In this document: piece after piece, positions 34,511 to 47,860 of the stretch
How the letters are laid out: each line of letters starts with the position of its first letter
Numbering within the stretch: position 1 is the first letter of the stretch
DNA from: Panicum virgatum
Lineage: Eukaryota; Streptophyta; Magnoliopsida; Poales; Poaceae
DNA: 64,000 nucleotides
Assembly: GCF_016808335.1 (NCBI RefSeq)
Contig: NC_053142.1
Span: forward strand, 40,653,674-40,717,673
Direction: 5' to 3'
Translations under genes and position numbers: made by a program
Notes under the pieces: model-generated
The model's input: only the letters and a program-made list of their open reading frames with translations
Databases searched by the model: none
Told to the model about the DNA's origin: nothing

Positions 34511-36177
34511 GTTGTTAATTGTTAGGTTTGGGCACGACGGCAATTCATGGCGCGTAAGAATGTGCGTGGGATCGCCTAAGCGCCGCTACTCACTGCTCTC
34601 TTCATAATAAATCATAGGTTGTTTGATCTTTTTTACTCTAAATTTGACCGCCCATTTTTTTAAAAAATTATGTAAAATATTAATTTTTTTATTGTGGTTT
34701 GCTCTATCAATACAAGATCTTAAAAAATAACTTAAATTTAGTAATATTTATATAATTTTTTTTGAATAAAACGAATTGTCAAATTTAGAATAAAAAAGTC
34801 AAACAAATTATAATTTGAAACGAAAGTAGTACTACTGCTGTAGAACTAGCATGTACGGTAGCCCGAAATCGATTCTCGTGAAGAAGACTCTCGCATGATG
34901 GATGAGCCTCTGCGTAGTACCGTGTTTTTTCTTTTGATAAACACACGAGTCTCCGTAGTACTAGTGACCAAGGCCAAGGGCATCATGATCCATTGCCGCA
35001 CTCGTATAATATAGCAGGCTCGATCAAGTGAAAATAAAAGGTAAATTTTTGGGGCGGCGCACAAGGCGGCTCAAGTAAAAAAAATGTGAATGCACGTAAA
35101 AAACAAGATTTGACACGATTAATGTAGTTTTTACCCCCAATCAGGCAGCTAGCGTACATGCTGCGTGCGTGCCGTCCGTATGCGTGCGTACGGGTCAGTG
35201 GACGCCCGAGCCGGCCGGCCCGACGATTCAGGATCTGTGCGCGCCATCTATCTAATCTATAGGGTTCTGGATTTGACTCACTGCTGATTGATCCATCACC
35301 CATGGCCGGCGACGGCGTTTCACTTTTCGACCGCGAAACCAAACGCCCGGTCCCCGGCGTCGTTTCGATCCGTTTCCATGCACGCCGTCGCGTGCGGAGC
35401 TGCACCGACCGGATGGCTGGGACCACCGGCGCGGCGACGGCGAGCTAGGACGAGCACATTCATTGCCGTCGCCTGACAGACCCTTGGCCCTGACACAAGT
35501 GGGGGGAAGAAAGGTGTGCGTCCGGCCAGTCGCTGCCTGCGGTTTCATCGGCAGGATGCAGCAGGGTCGCTCTACGTACGCGGTACGCCGGTACGCCTGA
35601 TGGTTTTCTCGTACTCATCTCGGACAGGCGCTACACGGATGATAGGTCGGGCAGTGCTCATCCTGAATTTACGGCAGTGCCGTCAGAGAAGTAATCCCGT
35701 GAGGCGCATTTTAATTTGGTAAAGACGGTTTTCTGTAGTTTTTTCTTGCGAGGAAATTTTCTGTAGCCTTTGACCAACAGTTAGTAAAATTTTATAATTT
35801 GTATCAATAGATAGATTATTATATTTTTTTTGAAGTTAAGATAGATAGATTATATTACCCCAAAGTTGCATCTCATTCGTTTCGAAAAAAAAAACATCTC
35901 ATTCAAAATCCTTTGTGCTCGCGTCACTGCCTCACTGCCAACAAATGTCCGAAGCCCAGACACTGACTGGAGGGGCCTGTCTACTTTCAGCCCAAACCAG
36001 AGTACCGCACTGCATTCAGCCCAAGCCGTACGAAATTGCTCTTCTTCCTCGGCGATTAAGCCCCGCCTTAGTTGACCGCCCATACTTTCAGCCCACCTAG
36101 GCCACTATATGTTTTACATGCGCGGATGCAGCGCAAACAGAAGCCGCAACCAAAAGGACCAAGGCGATGAGTTCCTG
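34511..36177. other. Intergenic, no gene recognised
   Basis: 34600-35080 is AT-rich. 35140-35640 is GC-rich with open frames on both strands and no visible domain. 35700-36150 is mixed. Confidence 0.35.
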
Positions 36178-36201
36178 TTAAGGCGTTAACTAACCCGAAT
36201 G
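36178..36201. repeat. Start of left copy of a 480-bp direct repeat
   Basis: GGCGTTAACTAACCCGAATG opens a sequence interrupted by the solo LTR at 36202-38844 and continued at 38850-39290. The uninterrupted second copy is at 51678-52160. Confidence 0.7.
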
Positions 36202-38844
36202 TGTCGCACCCGGTTTTATGAAAAAAACCGAATGCATAACTATATGTATGACAGGATCAATTTTCATACATATAGAGACATTATAAGTGAATAATCAGTA
36301 ATAGTATCACGTAAAAGAGAAAATAAAACGATTAAAAGACTATCAGAGTTATACATCTTATCCTGAAAACGAAGGCTTCAAACTTCACAGGCAATCGACT
36401 AGGAGTTGCGCATGCCTAGAACTCAGCATCATCTTCAAAATACTTCTCACACCTTCTCCTTCTGAGCAGCAGTAAGTAAGGGTGAGTACACTTATGGTTG
36501 ATACTCAGTAAGGCCACAAGAAATAACCAGAATGTGATTTATATCCATCTTTAAATTTATTAATCATGTGAGGGTTCAAGCCGCTCTTGACCGTGAGCAC
36601 GGCTAACCGGTTAGTTTTAACTCTGCAGAGGTTGTACACTTTCACCACAATTCCCGTAAAAGTTCCGAAGAACTTTGAACCCAACTATGCAAGTGTGGGC
36701 CAAGCACCATATCACACTTCCTTAGGTATGACTGCATAGGGATGCTACGAGGTTTTTTCCAAAGAATCACTATATGTACGCACTGGTCTCTTGCTTTCTG
36801 CGGTACCTCAGAAGACGAAGCTTCCTTCATCCGCTGCTCAAATTTCGATAACCCAAAATCCACCAATCAAACGCTCCAGGCACGACATATAGATCATCTA
36901 ATTACTTAGCCAAGACCAGAGCCATATGGTATTGTGGTTGTACGGTTTTCTTATGTGGTTCTCCATGTTACAATTAAATTAAGCATTCTTGTAAATAAGC
37001 ATAGACAGAAGTATGGTTAGGGTCACTTGCCTTTATCCAACGATAATCTACTCTTACTGCTCTTCAGCTTTTGCTCATACAAAGTGTCTTGATTCTTCAA
37101 TCTTCAAACAACGATACTTCTACTCGAAGCAAACACCGAGCAAACATACAAAACAAACAAAAAGTACAACTAAGAACAATACGCCAAAACAAAAGAAATA
37201 ATTAAAAAGAACGCACTAAAAGATAGGGCTTATTGTTACGGTTACGACAACGTAAGAAACGCGAAAAACGGAACTAAAACGGCGATTCTATGAGATAAAC
37301 GGTGCTTCAGGGATCTAGTCGCGATTAACTACGGACACAAAGGGCTAGCAAAAAAGTATTTGTGAGGCACAGTAAAGTGTGCTCACAATGGATAACAAGG
37401 TGATAAAAGCTATTTCACCCGTCACAAGGATCACGTGAGCGCAAAAATTGATGAAAACGGAGCTAAAACGGAAAAGTTATGGCTAAAACAAGGTTCTAAG
37501 GACTTGTTTGCAATAGATTTAAACTTCTAGGGGCTAGCTCTAAAGAAACCAGGGACTAAAACGAGATTAAACCTAAACTACAGGGGCTAGCAAGCAAAAA
37601 CTAAAGCTTTGGACGGCGGGCTCGATTTTAGAAAAACTCGGGGTGTTTTCTGTTAAGATTTGGACTAAAACAGAAATAGTTTTGAACTGCGGTGGACGGC
37701 GGGTTGATTTAGCAAAAACCTAGGGTCCTTTTTGCAAAATGTACTAGGGTTGACTAGTACTTGTTTGATTGACTTGGGCCGGACTCGATCTGCACCGTCA
37801 GATTCAGATCCGACGTCTCAGAGTGGATCGGGCAGAGGGCGGCGGCGCTTGGCGCCGGCGGCGAGGCTGGGCGGCAGCGGAGCTCGACGGCGTTGACCGA
37901 AATCACGATTCCGGCCACGATTTCGACTCGGGTTGGGCCTGGGAACGAGTTGGGGCGACGGCGAACGTGATAGAGGGGTCATCTCGGGGCGCAGATGCGG
38001 CGGAGGGCAAGCTCGGCTGCGAGGGGTGGTCGGGGTGCTCCGGCGAGCAAATCCCGGCGATAGAGAGCGAAAGAGTGGGGGAAAAGGGCCGGCGAGTATC
38101 CTCACCACAGATAGGAGATCCTGCGGCTGTTGGACTTCGAAGAGAGGCGGCGGAGTGGCGAGTTGGCGGCGGCACCGAGCTCAACAGGCTCCAATGGCGG
38201 CCGTGGCTAGGGTATGAGTTAGGGGCGTCGGTGCGGGTAGAAGGGAGGTCGAGAGAGCGGCACGACACTTATATAGGGGCGGGGACCGGGTGTCCTTGGC
38301 GTGCGGGCCAAGGAAGGCCGCGGCGGCGCGTGCTGTACCCGGACTCGTGCTGAGTTCGACTCAGCCCCGGGGAGGAAGGCGACCCCGACGGGCGGGGCCT
38401 GCCTGGCGGTGAGGGTGAGAGAGAGGAGGGTGCGAGATGGGCCAGAAAGGAAACTGGGCCGGCTCCTGGGTTGGGCTGAGCGGAGAGAAAGGGAAGGAGA
38501 GGGAGAGAGATTTGGGCTGGGCCAAAAGCAAGGGAAAAGGGAGAAAGGTTTTGCATTTTTTTTAATAGAAGACCAAAACAAATTTAATTCAAATTCAATT
38601 TCAGAGAAATTAAATTTAAATTCAACAACAAGCAATAAAACAATGCAAAAGCAACATGAATGCAACACAAGAAGAACAACCTCATTTAGTTTTTTTTAAA
38701 ACAACTTCGAATTATTTTATTTTCCTACACTAAATTCCCTGTAAAGAGAAATAAATTTTGGGAAATTTTAAAATTATGATAAAATTGTTGTTTTATTTTT
38801 ACTTTTAATCACATCCTGAAATCCAAAAATTTCAGGGTGTGACA
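36202..38844 (-). mobile_element. Solo LTR of the Gypsy-like family 3
   Basis: Starts TGTCGCACCCGGTTTT and ends TTTCAGGGTGTGACA. It is flanked by a perfect GAATG (36197-36201 and 38845-38849). It is homologous along its length to the two LTRs of the element at 39309-50975, but more diverged. The orientation is minus, by comparison with that element's primer-binding site. The GC-rich part (about 37800-38500) gives chance open frames. Confidence 0.88.
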
Positions 38845-38849
38845 GAATG

Positions 38850-39290
38850 CGATCAACCCCCCACCCACCCCAAAAAAATGTTTTCTAGCTCTTGAGGTCA
38901 CATTTTATATTTCACATCGGCATCTTGGAAACTTTGATAAGGCCCTGGCGAGCGCATTCGATGATATGATGTGGATATAACACCTTGGATTAGATTGTGA
39001 CAATTTAATCCAGGGCGATTAATATAGCGAACGCATTTGATGAGATGAAAATTGGTATCTTGTATTTTACATAAAACATCTGGGTTAGATTATGATTATT
39101 AATCGCGATTTGAATTAGAGGGTTTAGAGTAAAACTGCCATTCAATATTTTACATTAGGCACACTGGATTGGATTGTGATTATTAATCGCGGTAAGAATT
39201 AGAAGTTTAATATAAAACTGCCATCCGGTATTTTATATAAAACACCCTGGATTGGATAGTTAGGGTCCTATCTGAAAAAAATTTGCAGCC
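38850..39290. repeat. Main body of left copy of the 480-bp direct repeat
   Basis: Matches 51700-52155 with few changes (AAAATGTTTTCTAGCTCTTG, GCATCTTGGAAACTTTGATA). It contains internal repeats of about 80-100 bp built on GATTATTAATCGCG and TGGATTGGAT. Confidence 0.75.
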
Positions 39291-39308
39291 ACAGGCCCGG
39301 CAAACCAC

Positions 39309-41983
39309 TGTCACACCCGGTTTTAAGGACAAAACCGAATGCATATCTATATGTACGCTAGGATCAAATTTCATATATATATATAGACATTATAAATGAA
39401 TAATCAGTAACAGTATCACGAAAAAAGAGAACTAAAACAAATAAAAGACTATCAGAGTTATACAGCTTATCCTGGAAACGAAGACTCCAAACTTCACATG
39501 CAATCGACTGGGGGTTGCGTACGCCTAGAACTCAGCAACATCTTCAACAGACTTCACCACAACTTTCTCCTTCAGAGTAGAGTAAGCAAGGGTGAGTACA
39601 CTTATGGTTGGTACTCAGTAAGGCCACAAGAAATAACCATAAAATGATTTAAATCCATCTTTAAGTTAAATTAATCATGTGAGGGTCCAAGCCGCTCTTG
39701 ACCGTGAGCACGGCTGATATATTAGTTTTACACTCTGCAGAGGTTGTACACTTTCACCGCAATTCGTGTAAAAGTTCCGAAGAACTTTGAACCCAACCAC
39801 GCATGTGCTAGCTAGGCATAATAGCATACTTTCGAGGTGTGATTGCATAGGGACGCTACGAGGCCTTTACAAAGATTCCCTAACCCGTGACAATCCGCTA
39901 AGATTTCAAGCCAAAGTGGTCATAACACTGTCCTAATGAGGTGGTACCTTGCCAAAGGACCATTAAATAATACCAATTACCCCATGAGGACCGAGCTATA
40001 CCCCATCAATGCATCCCCTCTTGCCCTTTCGGTAAGATTGTCACAAGCTAGAGTTTCTAATTAATCAGTCAAGACCAGAGCCATGCAGTATTGTGGTTGT
40101 ACGATTTTCTTGGGTGGTTCTCCATATTCCAATTAATTCATAATATTATCATAAATAAACATAGATAGGAGGATGATTAGGGTCACTTGACTTTCTCCAA
40201 CGAAAAGCTACTCTTACTGCTCTTCAGCTTTTGCTCACTTGGAATCCTTGGTTCTTCAATCTTCAAACAGCGATTCTTCTACTCGAATCAAACATCGGGC
40301 AACCATACAAAGCAAACAACAAGTACATCTAAGAACAATACACCAAAACAAAACAAAAGCTTTAAAAGAACATACTAAAGGATAGGGCTCGCTGCTACGG
40401 TTGCGAGGGCGCAAGAAACACAGAAAACGGAGCTAAAACGACGATTCTATGGGATAAACGGTGAGTCAGGAATTTATTAGTCACGATTAACCAAAGGATT
40501 AAGAACTAACAGAAAAAATTTGTAAGACACAATAAAGTGTACTCACAGAGGATAACAAAGTGATAAGGCTACTGCACACGTTGTAAGGATCACGCGAGCG
40601 CAAGAATCACTGAAAATGGAGTTGAAACATAAAAGATATGGCTAAAACAATGCACCAGTGATTTGTTTGTGAGAGTTTTGAACTTCCAGGGGCTAGCATC
40701 AAAGAAACTAGGGGCTAAAAACCTAATTAAACCCTATATGTAAGGGCTAACAAGCAAAAACAAGGTCCAGGGACGGCGGGTCCTATTTCTGGGAAAGACA
40801 GGGGCTAAAACAGAAAAGAAAGGACCTAATCCTAATTACTTTTGAACTACGCTGGACCGCGGATTGATTTTCTAGAAATTGGGGGGGGGGGCTCTTTTGC
40901 AAAAGGGACTAGGGTTGACCGTATCTGGTCTAGTTGACTCGGTTTGGATCCAATTGAGGCTGTTGGATCGAGATCGGACGGTGGCAGCCACTTGGGCGGA
41001 GCAAGCGGCGGCGCTGGCGCCGGCGGCGCGCGGCGGCGGGTCGCCGGCGTAGGCCATAAATGGCCGTCCGGGCACAGTTTGGCTCGGGTTTTTGGACAGG
41101 GAGCACGCAGGCGCGTTGACGAACGCGTTGGCGGGGTTCTGGTGGCGAGTAGACGCGGCGGGGGGGCATGCTTGGCGGCGAGGCATCGAGGCGGAGTGAC
41201 GGTGAGCGATTGTCGCGGCGAGGAGGTGCGCGAGAGAGGGAAAAGGGGTTGGAGAGCATGCTCACCATGCGGAGAAGCTTATGGGACACGCGAGCGTCGA
41301 GGTGAGGCAGGGGAGCGGCGGGTTCGCGTCGAGCCCGAGCTCGGCGGAGGCGCGGCTAGGGTTACGCGAGGAAAGGCGGCGGCATGAGTAGAGGGGTTCA
41401 AGGGGGAGCAGGCGGCTTCTATTTATAGGGCGCAAGGTCCCCTTGGCGTGCGCGCCACGGCGCGGGTGAGACGGGGCGCAGCCGGACTCTACGAGAGTCC
41501 GAGCTCGGGACCCTGACAGGTGGGGCCCGCCTGTCGGCGGCGGAGAGGGGAGAGGGAGGGGGCGTCGGGCTAGGCTTCGCGGGAGAGGAAGGTGGGCCGG
41601 CAGAGGAGTTTTGGGCCGCGGGAAAAAGGAAAAAGAAGGAGAGAGGAAGATGGGTTGGGCTAAAAGGGTATAGGGAAAAGAGAGAGAGGTTACTTCTTTT
41701 TTTTTCAACAAAAGATTCAAACAATTCAATTCAAATTTAAATTCAAGAGAATTTAAACTCGAGTTGAACAACAAGAAATAAAATAATGCATTGCGGCATG
41801 AATGCAACACAAAAGAATAATATTTTTTAATTTATTTAGAAGACAATCAATTATTATTATTTTTAATACTAAATTCCCTGTGAAGAAAATAAATGTTGAG
41901 AAAATTTTAAAATTATGAGAATATTATTGTTTTATTTTTAATTTTAATCACATCCTGAAATTCAAAAATTTCAGGGTGTGACA
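39309..41983 (-). repeat. 3' LTR of the Gypsy-like element
   Basis: On the plus strand it begins TGTCACACCCGGTTTTAAGG and ends TTTCAGGGTGTGACA, with the terminal inverted repeat TGTCACACC/GGTGTGACA. The polypurine tract adjoins at 41985-42000. Confidence 0.88.
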
Positions 41984-42186
41984 GAACCATCCCCCCTTAA
42001 AAGGAATCTCGTCCCGAGATTCACAAGGCTAGCAAGAGACAAAGGTTTAGGTGGGTAGCGCCCAACACATATTAACTTTCTTTCCAGTTATTCCTTCTTG
42101 CAATATAAACTTCTTAATTCCTGGTGACTCATACAAAACACTTCACGGATATTCAGTCTATCTCCATTTTTTAACTCATTCTTTCC

Positions 42187-42980
42187 TCAGCTTCGTTGGC
42201 CCTTCTCTTGGCTTGCTTTATGAATTTGTTTTTTGGGTTGCTTGCTTCTTTTAGGCTGAATTTTTTTGAAAGAGATACTCCAATCCTCGAGGTTTATAGT
42301 CTGATTACTATCTCTACCTTGGATGACTTCTTTTAGGACTGGATTCAGGGCAGATAACTTTCTGTTGATCTCTGAATGGTAACGTTGTCTTGCTTCCTCT
42401 GTCATTAAGCTATCTTCTTGGAGACACAGACGACCATAATGCTCACAACATTGACACGTTCCTAGAGTCTTACTAATCTCATGTTGTTCCTCTATCAGTG
42501 GCTTTGGTGCTTCATAGTTCCTTTTACACTTTTCATTGTTCCATGCTTCGGCAACTTGCCTCTTCACTGGTCGGGTAGGAATCTCTACTTTTTTCAACAC
42601 CATGAGATGAGGTGATACTGTATTGGACTGTATCGTTCTTTGTAAAACCTGAGTTTGCATAGATATTAACTTCTCTTTATCAAACGGTGGCAGAGTTGTT
42701 GAGATCTGATGGTTATCACTAGTGATATGGTTGTGGTTCTTCGGGAATAAGGCTTGCTCTGTAACTTTTTCTTGGGTATCGACCATGGTTGGTCCATTTG
42801 TAGTCCTTGAGTTTGTGTTGAATTGTTGAGGTCACCTTTACTGACTCTATCTTCTCGATTTCTATTAGGACTCGCCATCATTGCAGATGCTTGGAGGTTT
42901 CTACTATTGCTGTCAATGTTGCATTGAACTTCCTTCTTGAGGTCCTCTAAAGGACTAGGTAGAAAGACGGAGGATAACAA
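42187..42980 (-). pseudogene. Unidentified internal open frame of the Gypsy-like element
   Basis: Two overlapping minus-strand frames (42666-42980, then 42187-42786) read together as one interrupted coding region of about 260 residues. The first part includes MMASPNRNREDRVSKGDLNN. The second includes a Cys/His cluster CQCCEHYGRLC and a very basic tail (KKIQPKRSKQPKKQIHKASQEKGQ). I do not recognise it; it could be a remnant gag-like protein or an element-specific product. It lies at the 3' end of the interior, next to the polypurine tract. Confidence 0.35.
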
Positions 42981-42992
42981 GGAGGGGAAGGG

Positions 42993-45900
42993 TGTAACAC
43001 CCCAGGTGTTTAATTAGTTAAACCAGGGTCATTAGCATCAAATCCTGCACCTTAACCAAGAAACGTCGAAATAAATGCATGTGTATGTATGCGTGTGTAT
43101 GTGTATATGTGCATAGCTCGGAAACCTTAAATAATTTTTAATCCAATGCAAGTGTGCATATGATTTTGAGTTGGCATGTCACTAACATCACGATAAATCA
43201 AAGTCTAGTTGAAATCAAAGTGAGAAAGTGAAGTTTAGCACATGAAATAACGAATCATTTGCATCAAGGTTTTAAAGGTTTAAATTGTATTCTTTTCAAG
43301 TTTTAAATGAATGTTCTTAGAGAATAATTTCAAAAACATAGCTCAAACAAAATTTTGCCCAAAACCAAAGTTGTAGCATTTTTGATGTGAAACAACTTTC
43401 ATGTGCGAATAATTTCGAGTTTCCGTACAAAAGTCGAAGAAAATTTGAATTTAAATCGAATCGGGTGTTAACGTACATTTGTCGGGTTTTCAAATTAACT
43501 TTTGATTTGAGTCTCAAACTATTTGGTGCCTGAAACAAAAAGTGTAGAATTCGAAATTCTCTACAACTTTCGTGTTCAGAGTTTTTCATGTTTCAAAAGA
43601 AATCTTTGAGGCAAATTCGAATTTTTGAATCAATTTCTCTCTCTCTCTTTCTCTCTCTGCTCTCCCTCCCTCCCCTGTTCTGTGCCGGGCCGTGGTCGCC
43701 GCCGGGTCACGGCCGCCGGCCACGCGCTGCTCTCTCGCCGCGCCCCGTCCCTAGCCTCTCCCGTAGCTTCTTGGCCTCACCACGCGGCGCCATCCCGTGC
43801 GCGCACGCTGAGGTTCGACGCCGAGCTGCCACGGCGAAGCCGTGCTGAGCCGCCCGACCGCGTCATGCCCTCCCCCTCGCCTTGACCCGCCTGGACCTTT
43901 CCCGTGAGCTCCAAGCCGTCTTCACCCTTCCATCCTTCCTTCCTGAGCACGAGCGCCGAGTTCCGTTTGCTCTGCCCGAAAACGGCCGCCGCCGCCACCA
44001 TGGCCGCCGCCCCCTTCTAGGTCGCCGCGGAGCCCCCTCCTCCACCCATCCTCGGACCCAACCGACCCCGCAGCGAGCACCACTGACCTCCACCGGTGCT
44101 CCCTGACCCACTCTTCACCGTCTAGGCCCGCTGCACCGCCGCCGCCGCCGCCGCCGGCCGCTGCTCTCCGCGGAGGAGCCCCTCCCGGCCATCCCTAGCC
44201 CCAATCGAGCCCACCCCTGGGTTCCTCGCGACGCCGTGAAGCTTTTCCCCCGCTTCTTCCCCGCCCCCGGTGAGCCCCCACGCCGGAATCCCGCCGCCCG
44301 CCGCCTCCTCTGTTTCCCAAACCGGCCAAGGGCCTCTCCGCGAGAAGAAAAAGTCTTCCAGGGGCCTTTGTGCAAAAAGAAATCCTTTTTCCTTTTTGTT
44401 TTCCAAACCAGCAAACTTTGAAAATTCCTAGAAATTCGTATAAAAATCGGAAAAATGCAAATCCAATTGTTTTGGAATCCTTGCAACAAGGTATACAACT
44501 TTCATTACATGCACATGTTTATTTTCTGTCTGTATTTTAATCTAGGAAAAAGATTAGATTTCAAAGGCTATAATTGTTCTAGGAGTTCTACTTAGAATCT
44601 ATAGTTGATTTTTGTCTGGTAGGTAGTACATGCCATGCTTAGTGTTGTGTAAAAATTTGAGCACCATTTGACCTTTGTAACTAGATGAAACCCTAGTCTT
44701 GGCTAGATCTAGTATAATATTTTGCTTTTTATTTTTGGATGTTATGACTTAGATATATGTATGACACTTTTTCTGTATATTTCCAATACTAAATTAACAC
44801 CACTGTCCAAGTTTCAATATTTTTAGATTTGTGTATCTATTTCTTTGATTTAATGCTTGTTTAGTAGATATTAATTATGATAAATAGTTTATTTTGATAA
44901 TAAATCATGAAAATATTTTTGAGTGTTATTTTTGCATAGTTTAGCTTGTCCATAGAGTTTGAGCCCAGTTCATGACTAGAATAGGATCTAAAAATTAATA
45001 TTGATAAGCTGATGTATGTTTTGTTTATTTTCTCCTATTTATTTCTGGGCATAATAAATACTGAAAAATTCACAGTAGCTAATTAATCTCTTTTTAGACC
45101 TACTGTTAAAGTTTGAAATTGTTTTATATTCTGGTATAACCTGTGTAATTCAATCTTGTTCTAGGAATTGTCTGATTACATGAATTGTTCTGGATAATTG
45201 GCTCCAAGATTTAGGATGAGTTTTGCAGGATAGCTAGTCCTGTTTACCTTCTGTTTGAAGTATTTTTTGTTGAGTTTACTACTGTATGTGTGCTGAGTTA
45301 CTGATTTATTAACTAACCGTGATTTAATTGCTAGATGAAGCTACTCCCACTTGTTTAGGAGTTTAGTCTGGCTTTCTTGAGCTATTGATCATGATGTCTT
45401 GTGTAGTTCGATATGTTGGGTTACTACTCTATAAACGATTGCCCAGTAAAATATGAATGAAAATGTTTCACTCTTTAACTTCGGGTTTTGTTTGCGTTAC
45501 GCTGTTATTGTGAAATAATTCATAAATTCCTACCATCACAACGACTTACCCATGTGCATTGCATCTCATATAGATACTACTACTCTCGCTGACGGAACTT
45601 ACGAGCTGGTGCCCGAGTCCGAGAGTGAGCAGCGTGAAGCTCAAGTTAATCTAACTGAAGCTGCGCAAGACCCAAACCCGATTTCGGAAGAGCCCAGATC
45701 CAGCTACGCCCAGGAAGGCAAGCCCCGGAGCATGTCCTACTATTTTAAATTTATGCAACTTATTATTGTTCCTATCTATTTGTGCATTTAAGTTTACCGG
45801 AGTTGACTGGAACCTTAGTTGCATAATCCTAGGTACCGATGTTTGAACACTAGTATGTGTAGGTCGCTAGTTGGCTATGCTAATGTTTCGGTAGAAGTCG

Positions 45901-46997
45901 AGTGATTTCCTGTCACTCGCGAGAATTATAGGAGTTGGATGTTTACTACCTGCTGCAACTATAAGGCCTACGGGCGGGACTGTGGTACTTGGGATGTCCC
46001 GTCTGTTTAGTGAAATGTGATAAGGCCGCAGTGTGTGGTAGTGGTAGTTAAGCATTTGAACGTACTAAACACATGCCGAGAATATGGTAATCGGTAAGCT
46101 TAAGTACCTGATTGGCCCGGCGAGTGGACTTCTCCCTCACCTTCTTTGAACGTCGTTTCTCATGCGCGCACATGCGGGTGCAGAGTCGTCGTACTCTGTA
46201 GTCAAGGACGGTGACCCTGATCCACAACCCGGAAAGAAAGGGGAAAAGTCATGTGGGTGACTTGGTTCCCATACGTGTGTGTTAGGTCTGCCTGGCCAGG
46301 TTAACAAATTCGATTCGAATCGTCCGCTTCTCACGGTTTGGGACTGCTTAACCCTTTTGCCACATAGAGTAAGAAGTGAAAGATGATGATGAATATGGTT
46401 GGTTGTATGATGAAAGATAATTGTTTCCACCATGTATGCTATTGGATAGATGCTCACATAGAATGGTTAATTGAACTAGAATTTGGAAGCTAAAACCTAA
46501 AATTAAGGATCTACTCTTTATTGCTTTTCGGCAAACAAACTCCTCAAGCCAAAAGCCTTGCATGTCTAGATAAAGGGCTAAGTATACCCTCGGTCGGGTA
46601 AGCCTTGCTGAGTATTAGAATACTCAGCCTTGCTTGTGGCTTTGTTTTTCAGGTGGTACATCGGAGGTTATGGTTGACGTCATGTACGGGCTTCATCATG
46701 ATGTCTGGTTTCGACGCTAGACTATAATTCGTTTTTCGTCAAACTTGAGCTCTGTTATACTTTTATAAATTCAAACTTGGTTTGTAATAATAATTCAGTT
46801 TCATACTCTGTACAGTAAAATTTGCGGAATGTTGTATTCTCTGAACTGCTTTGTCGATCCTGTTTCAAGTGTTTTAATCGGGATTTTACCCGACAGCACT
46901 GCCGGGTTATTCCGTTTTAAGTGCGTGTTAACCCTGATTATCGTTTTGATGATGGTTAGAGCACTTAAGCCGGATTAATTTAGGCGGGGCTGCCACA
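42993..46997 (+). mobile_element. 4-kb solo LTR nested in the Gypsy-like element (family 4)
   Basis: Begins TGTAACACCCCAGGTG and ends GGCGGGGCTGCCACA. It is flanked by a perfect AAGGG (42988-42992 and 46998-47002). The 4005-bp length is large for an LTR. It contains a TC-rich leader and a GC-rich Pro/Ser segment (about 43640-44300), a long AT-rich middle, and a short open frame 45552-45791 (PESESEQREAQVNLTEAAQDPNPISEEP) of unknown meaning. No gag or pol and no second LTR are visible. Confidence 0.85.
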
Positions 46998-47002
46998 AAG
47001 GG

Positions 47003-47860
47003 GTAAAAGAACCTATCTAAGCAACTGATGTTATTGTAGGTAGAAAACCCACAATACACCAACAATCATTTCAAAGAAACAAATCAGACAAGGTCATAAA
47101 GACAAACATCATCATGCAAACATCGAGTTCCACCAGTCGACATAGTCAAAGACGATGCTAAACGTTGTTAATAGGGCTGCAAGGGGTACTCCTAGGCATG
47201 GTTATATCTTCCAACTTTGTCGTTGAAGACATGTTCCTCCTTCAACTTGTCCAGCGTTGACTCCACCATTGTAATTGTAGTGGTAGTGAGAGTGTCATAA
47301 CCTAGCTCCAGCTTGATTCTTTGGTGGTGCTCTGAATCCTTCATCTAACTTGAGCAGTAATGTAGGCAAGTGGTACCATTTTCCAATCTCTTCGACTTGA
47401 CTCCTCATAATGAAGTAGTAGCTTCATTCTTCATATGGCTTGGACAGGCATTAGGACACGTGGCACGAATCATCTAAATATTTTTGAATCAGAAGGGATA
47501 TTTTGGAATCAAAAGTCAAGTGATGAATCCAAAGGGGCATTTATTTGGAAAGAAAGAAGAGGCACAATGGGAAAGCTGGGCACATTGAAAATAAAGCAAA
47601 GGAAAGATATGTCCACAAGGATAGGTTTTTGAGAAAATAAAGGAGTGTCCAGGAGAGAGAAGAATAAATAGAAGGGTTGAGGGAGTTAAGAAACAACCAA
47701 GGGTAATTGACCTAGGATTGAGTAATAAAATTCACCAACGAGACAGTAGGTCAATATAGAAAGTTTAAGATTTTTCATTTGTAAATGAGAAAGTGCAAAT
47801 GATAAGATAGCTAGGTGAGAAAGACTGTCAAGGTTAATTGAGAAAAGAAAATGGTTAAGG
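47003..47860. other. Remaining interior of the Gypsy-like element
   Basis: Untranslated-leader-like sequence between the nested solo LTR and the repeats at the primer-binding site. No domain-bearing open frame is visible; 47435-47632 is open on the plus strand but unrecognised. Confidence 0.45.

Noticed and set aside
45552..45791. Acidic 79-codon frame in the 4-kb LTR
   Set aside because: Possibly a short translated leader peptide of the retroelement, but no support beyond being open; mentioned only within the LTR entry.
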